Source: Alphaproteobacteria bacterium (GTDB lineage: Bacteria; Pseudomonadota; Alphaproteobacteria; Reyranellales; Reyranellaceae). Taken from it: DNA of 64,000 bases. Shown piece after piece: positions 50,161 through 60,200 of the stretch. The stretch spans positions 62,001-126,000 of the forward strand of contig JAHBYP010000004.1 in the NCBI GenBank assembly GCA_019635875.1. Direction: 5' to 3'. The stretch's first letter is position 1; the number at the start of each line of letters is the position of its first letter. Below the pieces are notes generated by a model. It was not told the DNA's origin, did not search any database, and saw nothing but the letters and a program-made list of their open reading frames with translations. A program made the position numbers and the translations under genes.

Positions 50161-50825
50161 ACGCCGTGAGCCGGATCGTGCCCCGCGTCACGCCAGCAGT
50201 CCTTCAGCGCATCCTTGGCCGTCATCTCGCGATGTACCGGTCCAAGGTGCCCGTCTACCAGAGTGTCATGCTCAACACACTGCTGGACGTATGGGCAGGG
50301 CATCACGAGCGTCTGCTCGACGTTGGCGGCGGCACCGGCGTCATCGCACAGGCGATAGCAGAGCTGTTTCCCGTCGGACATGTGCAAGCCGTCGACCTTG
50401 TCGATCGTTTCTGCCCCACCCTGTCGGTCGAGACGCGACGGTATGATGGACGGCATCTTCCGTTTGCCGACGGATCGTGCGATGCCGCCACGCTCAACAA
50501 TGTGCTGCACCACGTGCCGACCGAGGAACGCGTTGGCCTGATGCGGGAAATACGTCGCGTGGTCGATGGGCCTGTCTATATCAAGGACCACGTCAGCACC
50601 GGCCGCATCGATGACTGGCGGTTGACCGCGATGGACGCGATTGGCAATGTTCCTTTCGGCGGTAGGCTTTGGGCGCGATATCTGTCCGGCCATGAATGGG
50701 ATGAGCTTGCCGCTTCGTCCGGATATCGAATTGTCGCCAGCGCAGGCGGTACCTATCGGACTGGGCTCTATGCCTTGATTTTTCCCAATCGGCTGGAGAT
50801 CACACTACGCCTCGACCCACTCTGA
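50157..50825 (+). CDS. SAM-dependent methyltransferase, second of the cluster
   Basis: A 222-residue class I methyltransferase: LLDVGGGTGVIAQAIAELFP, QAVDLVDRFCPTLSVETRRY, LPFADGSCDAATLNNVLHHV and GPVYIKDHVSTGRIDDWRL, a layout seen in enzymes that methylate lipids or sugars. It overlaps the GtrA-like stop (ATGA). The next gene starts with GTG directly after its TGA. It differs clearly in sequence from the first methyltransferase, so two distinct methylations are likely. Confidence 0.8.
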   Translation: MNAVSRIVPRVTPAVLQRILGRHLAMYRSKVPVYQSVMLNTLLDVWAGHHERLLDVGGGTGVIAQAIAELFPVGHVQAVDLVDRFCPTLSVETRRYDGRHLPFADGSCDAATLNNVLHHVPTEERVGLMREIRRVVDGPVYIKDHVSTGRIDDWRLTAMDAIGNVPFGGRLWARYLSGHEWDELAASSGYRIVASAGGTYRTGLYALIFPNRLEITLRLDPL

Positions 50826-51968
50826 GTGGACGGGATGCGCTTTCTCTGCGTTACTCACTTCTTCGAGGGCCATGGCGGCGGGATCGAACGGGTTGCCGGC
50901 CATCTAAATCGCCACATCGCGCGTGCGGGCCACGATGTGTGCTGGGCGGCAAGCGCGATCGTTGACGCGCCCCTCGATCCTCGGGTTGAGATCCTGAATC
51001 TGCGGTGTGTCGATCCGCTTGAGCGACTGACCGGCCTGCCCATGCCACTGCCGATGCCGTCCGCCGGCGGCGCGATGCGGCGGGCCGTCAGGCAGGCCGA
51101 TGTCGTCGTCATTCACGACGCGCTCTACGCCACGTCCATTCTGGCGATGGTGTTCGCCGCCATCGCGCGCAAGCCAGTCGTCTTGATCCAGCACATCGCG
51201 GCGATCGAGTTCGCCAATCCGGTCATGCGGGGGCTCATGTGGCTTGCGAACCGGCTCGTCACCCGGCCGATGCTGCGCAGCGCGGATCAGGTCGTGTTCA
51301 TCAGTGACACGGTCCGGACAGCCTTCGCCGACGTTCGCATGAAGCGCTCCGCCTGCCTGCTGTTCAACGGCGTCGATGGTTCGATCTTCCATGTCGGCTC
51401 GACTGATGACGGGATTGCGACACGCCGCAGGCTTGGCCTGCCCGCCGCCAACAGGCTGGCGGTGTTCGTTGGCCGTTTTGTCGAGAAGAAGGGCATGCGG
51501 ATCCTGCGCGAGCTCGCGCGGCGATTGCCGCACGTCGACCTTGCCCTTGCGGGAACCGGGCCCATCGATCCCGCGCGTTGGGAGCTTGCCAATGTCCATG
51601 TCCTCGGCGTCCTGCCGCCAGCGGCGGTCGCCGACCTGTATCGCGCCGCCGATCTTCTGGTGCTGCCGAGCGTGGGGGAAGGCTACCCTCTGGTGATACA
51701 GGAAGCGATGGCGTGCGGACTGCCCGTCATCTGCGGCGTGGAGAGCGCGCGGGCTGACCCCGCTGCGTCGCGATGGCTGCGTGGCGTTGACATCGACCTT
51801 TCCGATCCCGGGCAGTCCGCGACACGCGTCGCCAAGGCAGCGGAGGGGCTCGCGCCGGATGGCGATCACCGGCGGCAAATGGCCTCGTACGCGGCCGCTG
51901 CGTACAGCTGGCCGGCCATGGCGGCGGCCGTTGTCGAGGTGTCGCGGAAGATCATCGCGGAACGCTGA
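50826..51968 (+). CDS. Family 4 glycosyltransferase
   Basis: A 380-residue GT-B enzyme of the GT4 type. N-terminal domain VTHFFEGHGGGIERVAGHLN; C-terminal nucleotide-sugar domain with LAVFVGRFVEKKGMRILREL, VHVLGVLPPAAVADLYRAAD and the E-x7-E-like VGEGYPLVIQEAMACGLPVI. It transfers a sugar from an activated donor in the cytoplasm. The start is the GTG at 50826 or the ATG at 50835. Its 3' end overlaps the convergent membrane protein gene by 17 bases. Confidence 0.85.
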   Translation: MDGMRFLCVTHFFEGHGGGIERVAGHLNRHIARAGHDVCWAASAIVDAPLDPRVEILNLRCVDPLERLTGLPMPLPMPSAGGAMRRAVRQADVVVIHDALYATSILAMVFAAIARKPVVLIQHIAAIEFANPVMRGLMWLANRLVTRPMLRSADQVVFISDTVRTAFADVRMKRSACLLFNGVDGSIFHVGSTDDGIATRRRLGLPAANRLAVFVGRFVEKKGMRILRELARRLPHVDLALAGTGPIDPARWELANVHVLGVLPPAAVADLYRAADLLVLPSVGEGYPLVIQEAMACGLPVICGVESARADPAASRWLRGVDIDLSDPGQSATRVAKAAEGLAPDGDHRRQMASYAAAAYSWPAMAAAVVEVSRKIIAER

Positions 51969-53706
51969 CCCGGCACCCGGCGGCGCGCAGCGCCGATGGC
52001 AAAGATTCCGTGCGGGGCGCCGGATTTGGTGGCGCGTGCCCGAAGTAGGCAGTGATTCCCGAAAGCGCCTGGTGATTGAACAGCACAATGCGTGGCTGGC
52101 TCCGACACAATTGGGCGACGAGCGGCTCGTTCACGTATTCGGCAATCAGCCGAACCGGCCGGTTGGAGAGATCCGGATGGTTAATCACAAGGTCTTGAGC
52201 GGAGTGGGCATCCTTCCCGACGATCGTAGCAAAGTCTGCCTCTGCCCTAGCGATCGCCCGGCTGGTACGTGCGTATGCCGCGTACAGTTCATGCGCCATC
52301 CAGGCCTGAACCGGCAGCAGGACGAGGAGTCCCCCCACCGTCGTGCGCACCATCATCATCCGTGAGGCCGTGCGGAGGGAGACGAGCTCTGTCCAGCCGA
52401 AAACTGCGAGCAGGATGAGGCTGCCAATCAGGCCATGGATGTAGCGATAGCCGAAGCCGTGACCTTGATAGGGCAGGATGATGAGCATGACACAGAGAGT
52501 CAGCATCAAGCCGCATGCAAGGGCAGCCGGAAGTCCGCCTCGCCTGATGGCCGGAAGCGATGCAAGCACGAGAGGCAGCAGCAGAACGTGCTGCCACGAC
52601 AGGAAGCGCAGTCCGTTCAGAAGCATGGTGACGAATCCGCGCGCCTCCCAATCGTGCAGCGTGTCGATCAAGCGCGTGAGGTAGTCCACGCCGCTCGCGG
52701 CCACGACGCTTTCCGGTCCGGCGACGAGCGACACCATCCATGTCGGCCAGAGCAGCCAAAAAACGCAGACGATGCCGTAGCCGACTGCAAAGAATGCCGC
52801 ACGCCGCCATTCCCGTTTCATGAGAAGTAAGGCCAGCACAGGTGCGACGAAGAGAGGATGGAACAGCGGCTGATGCAGCCCGGTGGCGACAAATCCGATG
52901 CCAAGCGCCGCCGTATCCGCCATTCGCCGCTGCTGGAGATACAGCCATAACCACACGAGGTTGAGAGCCAGATGCGCGCTCATCGCGTAGCTTGTCATCC
53001 CTGTCAGAATTATCTGACCGGATCCCACATAGAGCATCAGCGCGATCAGCGGTGCCTCGCGATTAGTGGGCCACAGGCGCCGCACGCAGCCATGGAGTGC
53101 GATTGCGCCGATGCCAACAAGAAGTGGTCCTGTCAGCGCCATGTCGGCGATCTTGCTGACGGCGGCGTGCAACGCCGCGTTCATCGGAAGATAGGCTGAA
53201 ACCCATGCCGACGGTTGCCTTACCGGCAGCATGAACCAGATGTTGAGCGCGTCGGCGTGCCGCATCCACTCGGCAGGCAGGGGCGCGACCAATCTGCCGC
53301 TCGCTAGAATATGAGCGTCGAACAGAGCCATTTGCTCATCGCGGCTAAGGGCATAGCCTGAGAGCAGCCAGTAGTGTCCGGCGTAGCACAGGACAACAAG
53401 CGCGAGCGCCGTGGCGAGCGCGCTCCACCGAAAGGGCGGGAGTGTGGTGTCTTGCCCGCGGAGACTCCACGCGGCAAGCAGGGCAATCACAGCCGCCCCG
53501 ACCAGCAGCCAGCGGTCCTGCCGAGCGAGATAGAACATGGCCAAGCTTTGAAAAGACGCGCCGAGATAGCTGACCAGAAGTGCTGCCACGCAGACCGAGA
53601 GGGGGATGTACGTCATCAGACGCGGAGCCGGGGATCCGTTCTGTGTTCCACGATCCTCCGATGACATAGGCTCGAACCCCAAGGAGTTGTGATTGGCTTG
53701 TAGCAT
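51952..53706 (-). CDS. Large polytopic membrane protein, probable GT-C-type glycosyltransferase
   Basis: A 584-residue inner-membrane protein with about twelve helices and a soluble C-terminal domain. The first large loop has ALSRDEQMALFDAHI, with an acidic pair placed like the catalytic Asp/Glu of GT-C enzymes; then PAEWMRHADALNIWFMLP. Such enzymes use polyprenyl-phosphate sugars on the periplasmic side, which would fit the GT2 and GtrA-like proteins encoded opposite. The assignment is by topology only. ATG at 53706; a second possible start is at 53667. It overlaps the GT4 gene tail to tail. Confidence 0.65.
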   Translation of the reverse strand: MLQANHNSLGFEPMSSEDRGTQNGSPAPRLMTYIPLSVCVAALLVSYLGASFQSLAMFYLARQDRWLLVGAAVIALLAAWSLRGQDTTLPPFRWSALATALALVVLCYAGHYWLLSGYALSRDEQMALFDAHILASGRLVAPLPAEWMRHADALNIWFMLPVRQPSAWVSAYLPMNAALHAAVSKIADMALTGPLLVGIGAIALHGCVRRLWPTNREAPLIALMLYVGSGQIILTGMTSYAMSAHLALNLVWLWLYLQQRRMADTAALGIGFVATGLHQPLFHPLFVAPVLALLLMKREWRRAAFFAVGYGIVCVFWLLWPTWMVSLVAGPESVVAASGVDYLTRLIDTLHDWEARGFVTMLLNGLRFLSWQHVLLLPLVLASLPAIRRGGLPAALACGLMLTLCVMLIILPYQGHGFGYRYIHGLIGSLILLAVFGWTELVSLRTASRMMMVRTTVGGLLVLLPVQAWMAHELYAAYARTSRAIARAEADFATIVGKDAHSAQDLVINHPDLSNRPVRLIAEYVNEPLVAQLCRSQPRIVLFNHQALSGITAYFGHAPPNPAPRTESLPSALRAAGCRVSVPR

Positions 53707-53768
53707 CCGACCGTCGCGAACGCCGCTCGCTCCGACTCATCGGTCCCGGTCGTGGCTAAGGCCGATGC

Positions 53769-54233
53769 CTACAACGCCCGCGCCGCCTCAAGCACGTCCT
53801 CGACATGGCCCGGCACCTTCACCTTGCGCCAGATCTTGCGCACCGTGCCCGTGGCATCGATCAGGAAGGTCGCACGGTCGATGCCCATGTACTTTCGGCC
53901 ATAGAGGCTCTTCTCGATCCACGTGCCGTACTTCTCGCAGATCCTGCCGTCCTCGTCGGAGACCAGCGGGAAGTTGAGATCGTACTTGGCCTTGAATTTG
54001 TCGTGCCGCGCCACGCTGTCCTTCGACACGCCGATCACGGTCGCCCTGGCCTTGCCGAAGTCGGGCAGCGAGTCGCGGAAGCCGCAGGCCTCCTTGGTGC
54101 AGCCCGTGGTGTCGTCCTTGGGGTAGAAGTAGAGGATCACCGCCTTGCCGCGCATGTCCGACAGCTTGATCTTCCTGCCGCCATCGGTGGCGGCGGTGAA
54201 ATCCGGCGCCTTCCTGCCTTCCTCGACGCTCAT
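53769..54233 (-). CDS. bcp: Peroxiredoxin, BCP/PrxQ type
   Basis: A 154-residue thiol peroxidase. The catalytic peroxidatic Cys and the nearby resolving Cys are in DDTTGCTKEACGF, five apart, as in BCP. Other blocks are AVILYFYPKDDTTG, GVSKDSVARHDKFKAKYDLN and ATFLIDATGTVRKIW. It reduces peroxides using thioredoxin. The ATG overlaps the glnE stop (ATGA, 54230-54233), so it is translated with glnE, an arrangement common in alphaproteobacteria. Confidence 0.92.
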   Translation of the reverse strand: MSVEEGRKAPDFTAATDGGRKIKLSDMRGKAVILYFYPKDDTTGCTKEACGFRDSLPDFGKARATVIGVSKDSVARHDKFKAKYDLNFPLVSDEDGRICEKYGTWIEKSLYGRKYMGIDRATFLIDATGTVRKIWRKVKVPGHVEDVLEAARAL

Positions 54234-57169
54234 GCCTTCTTCTCCTCCTCGCGCGGCGGCAGGTCGGCCGCCGGCTTCTCGATGATCGCGGCGTACACCG
54301 CATGGGCGGCGTCGGCCGTCGCCTGCACCTTGTCGCGCAGAAGCTCGAACCTGTCGACGCCGCCGGCCTTGGCCAGCAGGCGGCGCAGGCCTTCCGGCGC
54401 CCTGGCTTCGTCGAAGGCTTCGTCCTGTTCCTCCAGCGCCAGCCGCATCAGGCCCTGCAGCGAGGACCACAGTCGATAGGCCTCGATCAGCGTCGCCGCG
54501 TCGTCGGGGTCAAGAACTCGGGCGTCGCGCAGCAGGACCAGCGTGTCGACGATATGGCGCGCCAGCAGGAACGGCTTGCCGTTCGCGTGCAGCAGCATCA
54601 GGTAGCGCGCGACGAACTCGATGTCGAAGAAGCCGCCGCGCAGCAGCTTGAAGTCCCACAGGCTCTTCGACGGGCGATGCTCGACCAGCCGCGCGCGCAT
54701 CTCGGCGACGTCGCGCAGCAGGGATTCGCGGTTGCGCGGCCGCGACAGGGCAACGGCGATCGCCGCGTCGATGCGCGCGGCGAGCAGCGGCGGGCCGGAC
54801 ACGACGCGGGCGCGCGCCAGCGCCAGATGCTCCCAGGTCCATGCCGACTCGCGCTGGTAGGTCTCGAAGGCGCCCAGCGACGTTGCCAGCGGACCCTTGT
54901 TGCCGGACGGCCGCAGGCGCATGTCGACCTCGTAGAGCGTGCCCTCGTTGGTCGGCGAGGAGAGCGCGCCGACGATGCGCTGCATGAGGCGGGCGTAATA
55001 GTGCGCCGGCGTCAGGGGGCGCTCGCCGTCGGACTGCTCGGTGCGCTCGGGCACCTGGTAGATGAAGATCAGGTCGAGGTCGGACGAGGCCGTCATCTCG
55101 CGGCTGCCCAGCCGGCCGAGCGCCACGATGGCGAAGGCGCCGCCACCGATCTGGCCGTGCTGGTCGGCGAAGATGCGCTGGATGCGCGCCGGCAGCTCGC
55201 CCAGCACCGCCTCGGCGATGTCGCTGTAGGCTGCGCCGGCGAGCTCGGGCGAGAGCGTGCCGGCGAGCTGCTGCACCCCGACGCGGAAGCGCTGGTCATT
55301 GGCCCAGCGCCGGGAGTTGTCGAGGATGTCCTGCTCGTCCTCGCCCAGGTCGAGCGCGCGCGAAAGCTCGGTGGCCAGGCTGGCGCGATCGGGCAGCGTG
55401 TCGAAATAGTCGCGCGTCAGCACGCCGTCGAGCAGGATCGGCCGGCGCCCGAGATGCTTGGCGATGCGCGGCGCGCTGCCCATGATGGTGGCGACCAGCT
55501 CGAGCAGCGGCGCGTTGGCCTTGAACAGCGAGAAGATCTGGATGCCGGCGGGCATGCTCGCCAGCAGGGTATCGAAGCGCAGCAGCGCCTGGTCGGGATC
55601 GGCCGAATCGCCCAGCGCCTTGAGGATCGCCGGCATCAGCTCGGTGAGCAGCTCGCGCGCGCGCACGGTATGGGTCGAGCGATAGCGGCCGTGGTGCCAG
55701 CGCGAGGCGACGTCCCAGGCGCGCTCGGCCTCGCGGTAGCCCAGGCCGGCCAGGGTCTTGAGCGTGTCGGGGTCGCGGTCGGCGCCGGTGAAGACCAGGT
55801 TGCCGCCCGGGCCGGCGAGGCTGGGCGCCTCCTCGAACAGCCTGGCGTAGTGGCCCTCGACGCGGCGCAGCGTGTCGAGGAATTCGGCGCGGAAGCCCCG
55901 GGAGTCGTCGTAGCCCATGAAGGTGGCGACGGCGTCGATGCCATCCTCGGTCTCGGGCAGGCTGTGCGTCTGCTGGTCGTCGATCATCTGCAGCCGGTGC
56001 TCGAGGCGGCGCAGGAAGTCGTAGGCGTGGCTCAGGTCGGCGACCACGCTGCGCCCGATCTTGCCGGCATCGCTGAGCGCGTCGAGCGCCTCGATCGTGC
56101 CGCGCAGGCGCAGGCTGGGGTGGCGGCCGCCGAAGATCAGCTGCTGGGTCTGGGCGAAGAACTCGATCTCGCGGATGCCGCCGCGGCCGAGCTTGACGTT
56201 GTGGCCCAGCACCTTGATCTCGCCGGTGCGGCGGAAGGCGTCGATCTGGCGCTTGATCGAATGGATGTCGTTGATCGCCGCGAAATCGAGATGCTTGCGC
56301 CAGATATAGGGTCGCAGCGATTCGAGGAAGGCCGAACCGACCGCGGGATTGCCGGCCACCGGCCGCGCCTTGATCATCGCGGCGCGCTCCCAGTTCTGGC
56401 CGACGCTCTCGTAGTAGGTCTCCGCCGCCTGCACGGAGATCGCCAGCGGCGTCGAGCCGGGATCGGGCCGCAGGCGCAGATCGGTGCGGAAGACATAGCC
56501 GTCGGCGGTGCGATCGCTCAGCAGCTGCACCAGCCGGCGGGTGGCGCGCACCAGCTTGGCGCCGATGCCGTCGTCGTCGGCGATCGCCGGCGCCTCGCGG
56601 TCGTAGAGCACGATCAGGTCGATGTCGCTGGAATAGTTGAGCTCGAAGGCGCCGAGCTTGCCCATGCCCAGCACCGTCATGCCGGCCGCCGCGGGCTCGC
56701 CGCCCAGCTTCAGCTGCCCGGCGCGCTCCATCTCCAGCAGGATGGCGTCGAGCAGGCGGCCGATCGCCAGCCCGGCAAATTCGCTCAGAGCCCGCGTGAC
56801 CTTCGCGAGCGGCCAGTCGCCGGCGATGTCGGCGACCGCCACGCTGAGCGCGATGCGCCTCTTGGCGCGCCGCAGCTCGACCGCCAGCCTGTCGGGCTCC
56901 GGCGGCAAGGCGTCGAGCCGCGCCGTCTCGCGGCCGACTGCCGCATCGGCGCCGTCGCGCCACAGATCGGCCAAGAATGCCGGCTCTGATAGGACGATTT
57001 CCGACAGGTACGGGCTGTTGCCGAAGAGCGCCGCCAGCAGTGCATCGGGCGGCCTGTCCCCGTCGCCATGACCGAGGTCGCGCAGCCGTTCCAGCCAGCG
57101 TTCGTTGCGGACTTTCAGCTGCCCGGCGAAGTGCGGGCGGGGCAGCCGTAGCGCATGGGTGAATGTCAT
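54230..57169 (-). CDS. glnE: Bifunctional glutamine synthetase adenylyltransferase/deadenylase
   Basis: Adds or removes AMP on glutamine synthetase according to PII signals, controlling nitrogen assimilation. 979 residues from the ATG at 57169 (MTFTHALRLPRPHF); a longer frame exists but overlaps the divergent gene's promoter. Two nucleotidyltransferase domains: GMGKLGAFELNYSSDIDLI in the N-terminal half (deadenylase) and ALGRLGSREMTASSDLDLIF in the C-terminal half. Central block VKLGRGGIREIEFFAQTQQL. Co-translated with bcp. Confidence 0.93.
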   Translation of the reverse strand: MTFTHALRLPRPHFAGQLKVRNERWLERLRDLGHGDGDRPPDALLAALFGNSPYLSEIVLSEPAFLADLWRDGADAAVGRETARLDALPPEPDRLAVELRRAKRRIALSVAVADIAGDWPLAKVTRALSEFAGLAIGRLLDAILLEMERAGQLKLGGEPAAAGMTVLGMGKLGAFELNYSSDIDLIVLYDREAPAIADDDGIGAKLVRATRRLVQLLSDRTADGYVFRTDLRLRPDPGSTPLAISVQAAETYYESVGQNWERAAMIKARPVAGNPAVGSAFLESLRPYIWRKHLDFAAINDIHSIKRQIDAFRRTGEIKVLGHNVKLGRGGIREIEFFAQTQQLIFGGRHPSLRLRGTIEALDALSDAGKIGRSVVADLSHAYDFLRRLEHRLQMIDDQQTHSLPETEDGIDAVATFMGYDDSRGFRAEFLDTLRRVEGHYARLFEEAPSLAGPGGNLVFTGADRDPDTLKTLAGLGYREAERAWDVASRWHHGRYRSTHTVRARELLTELMPAILKALGDSADPDQALLRFDTLLASMPAGIQIFSLFKANAPLLELVATIMGSAPRIAKHLGRRPILLDGVLTRDYFDTLPDRASLATELSRALDLGEDEQDILDNSRRWANDQRFRVGVQQLAGTLSPELAGAAYSDIAEAVLGELPARIQRIFADQHGQIGGGAFAIVALGRLGSREMTASSDLDLIFIYQVPERTEQSDGERPLTPAHYYARLMQRIVGALSSPTNEGTLYEVDMRLRPSGNKGPLATSLGAFETYQRESAWTWEHLALARARVVSGPPLLAARIDAAIAVALSRPRNRESLLRDVAEMRARLVEHRPSKSLWDFKLLRGGFFDIEFVARYLMLLHANGKPFLLARHIVDTLVLLRDARVLDPDDAATLIEAYRLWSSLQGLMRLALEEQDEAFDEARAPEGLRRLLAKAGGVDRFELLRDKVQATADAAHAVYAAIIEKPAADLPPREEEKKA

Positions 57170-57254
57170 TGCACGGTCAGGCCGATGCTGCGAAACAGGA
57201 CGAGAACCTGACCGCCGCCCGGGCTGAGCGTCAAGCCGAAGGAGTTGAGGTGTC

Positions 57255-60200
57255 TTGACCAGGAGGCTGAGGCGTGTCGTCCAGAGCATCGCGCACATCC
57301 TCGCGGCGTGCGTGGTGGGCTTCAGCGCGCTTGGCCTGCTGCTGGTCTGGCGCCTGACCGAGGGGCCGGTCGATCTCGACTTCCTGCGCGGCTATGTCAG
57401 CCGCTCCTTCGACACGCCGGAGGGCCCGGTCCGCCTCGACGCCCAGCACGTGCGCGTCGACTGGAAAGGCTGGGAGCAGCCGCTGCGGCTCACCCTGCGC
57501 GGCATCGAGGCCAAGGACACCAACGGCACGGTGGTCGGCTCGGTCCCCGAGGTCTCCATCAATGTCAGCTTCAGCGCCCTGGTCGGCGGCGCGCTGGCGC
57601 CGACCGAGATCGTCATCGACCGGGTGGCGCTCAACGCCGTGATCCGCAAGGACGGGCTGATCGACCTGATGCTGCCGCCGCCCGAGGCGGCGCCCTCGGC
57701 GCGCATGCTGCCGATCATCGTCGAGCAGCTGCTGCGCGAGCCCAACACCGACCATCCGCTCGGCCGCCTGACCGAGGTGCGCATCGAATCGGCCAAGCTG
57801 CGCGTCGACGACCAGACCACCGGCTTCGTCTGGGACGCGCCGGCCGGCCGCGCCACGCTGCATCGCGACTACGACGGCCTGCGCATCAAGGGCTCGCTGA
57901 CCGTGGAGTCGAAGGGTCACGTCGCCGAGATGGAGCTGATCGCCTTCTACGGCCGCAAGCGCGAGGTCATGGAGGTCACGCTGCGCGCGCGTGATCTGAG
58001 GCTGTCGGCCTTCGCCACCGCCGCGCCGCAGTTGGCGCCGCTGGCGCAGATCGACCTGCCGATGACCGGCCAGATCCGGCTGTTCGCCTCGGGCGCCGGC
58101 AAGGTGCGGCGGGTGGCGCTCGATTTCGAGGGCGGCAGCGGGTTGATCGGCGTGCCCGGCGTGCTGCCCGAGCCGCGCAAGGTCGACTGGGCGACCCTGC
58201 GCATGTCCTTCGACACCAACGACAGCGCCGTGCGGCTGGAGGATTTCCGCTTCGGCCTGGGCGGCGCCGAGCTCGGCATGCAGGGCGTGATGCGCGTCGA
58301 GGAGCGCAGCTTCAAGTTCGACGGCGAGGCCAGGCTGGAGAGCGTGCCGATCGATCGCCTGCCCGAGTTCTGGTTGCCCCAGATGGCTGCCGGCGGGAGG
58401 CGCTGGGCGCTGGCCAACATCAGCGGCGGCCGCCTCGACAGCGCCAGGCTCACCGTGTCGGCGTCGGGCGATTTCGAGAATCCCGACGAGCTGCGGGTCG
58501 CCCGGACCATCGCCGAGCTGCGCTACAGCGATCTGACGGTGAGCTATCTGTCGCCCCTGCCGCCGGTGACGGGCGTAACAGGGACGGCCGAGTTCGACGG
58601 CTCGACCTTCCGCTTCCACATCGACGGCGGGCAGGCGGGCGCCATCAAGCTCGACAAGTCGCGAATCGACATCACCGGACTGGAGGGCGAAGACCACCGC
58701 ACCGACATGCTGATCGAGCTGCGCGCCTCGGCGCAGGACACCATGGACTTCCTGGCCCAGCCCAAACTGGCGTTGCCCAAGGACCTGCTCTTCAATCCCA
58801 AGCGTCTGGGCGGCGACGTCGCGGTCAGCCTGTCGTTGAAGTTCGCGCTGCTCGACGCGCTCTCGGTCGACGACATCGTCTACGGCGCCAACGCGAAGTT
58901 CGAGCGCTTCTCGCTCACCAACGCGGTCGGCACGCTGAACCTCACGGATTTCGCCGGCGCGCTGCAGCTGGACATGCAGCAGCTCAAGGTCGCCGGCCGG
59001 GGCAAGGCCGACGGCCGCGTCGTCGACCTGGCCTGGATCGAGCAGTTCGGCGCCAAGCCCGCCTTCCGCCGGCGCTACGAGGCCAAGGGCACGCTGCCGC
59101 TGGCGACGCTGCACAAGGCCGGCCTGCCCGATCTGGCGCCGTTCGCCGGCGGCGCGACCGGCTTCGACCTGTCGTACCAGACGCCCGTGGCCGGTCCCTC
59201 CGAGCTGCGCGCGCGCCTCGACCTGCGCGAGGCAACGCTGGCGATCAAGGAGGCCTCGTGGACCAAGGCGGCCGGCGTCGAGGGCCGCGCCACGCTCAGC
59301 GCACGCTTCGCCGGCGGTCCGATCCCGCCGCTGGTGGAGTTCGATCTCGCCGCCGCCGATCTGCAGGTCGCCGGCAAGCTCGAGTCGCGGCCGACAGACG
59401 GGCGCATCGAGCGCGTGACGCTCGGCAAGCTGGTGCTGGGCGCCACCAACGTCGCCGGCACGGTGCGCCGCGTCGAGGGCGGCTATGCCGTCGATCTCGC
59501 CGGCGCGGCCATCGAGCTCAAGCGCATCCTGCCCGACGCCGACCCCAACGCGCGCGGCGTGCCGAAGCCGGCCTCGCCGCAGGGCCCGCTGGTCTCGATC
59601 GGCCTCGATGTCGGCGCCGTGCTGCTCAAGCGTGGCGCATTGCCTCGCGTCAAGGGAAGCCTCGCGCTGCGCGGCGACCGGCTGCTCTCGGCCAATCTGC
59701 AGACCACGCCCGACGGCGCCCACGCAGCGCAATTGCGCGTGGCGCCTTCGGCCAATGGCCGGTCGATCGAGTTCACGGCGCCGGATTTCGGCGCGGTGCT
59801 GCGCAGCGCCGGCTGGCTCGACGGGCTGGTCGGCGGCCAGCTGCACGTCAGCGCCACCACCGACGATACGAAACCCGACCCGCCGGCGCGCGGCCGAGTC
59901 GAGATGAAGACCTATCGACTGATGAAGGTGCCGGCCAATCCGGCGCGCGGCGTCGCCAACCTCAACAGCGTGGTCGATCAGCTCTCGCGCGTCGGCGGCG
60001 ACCGGCAGGTCTTCGAGGCGCTGACGGTCGATGTCGAGAAGGAAGGCGACCGCCTGCGCCTGCGCAACGGCCGCACCGCCGGCAGCAATGTCGGCGTCAC
60101 CATGCAGGGCACGATCCAGCTCGACACCGACGAGATCTGCCTCGCCGGCGGCATCGTGCCGGCGTACGCGCTCAACAGCATCATCTCGAACATCCCGCTG

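Noticed and set aside
57231..59846. Long open frame antisense to the YhdP-like gene
   Set aside because: A shadow of high GC at third codon positions; repetitive Arg/Ala/Gln composition and no ribosome site.
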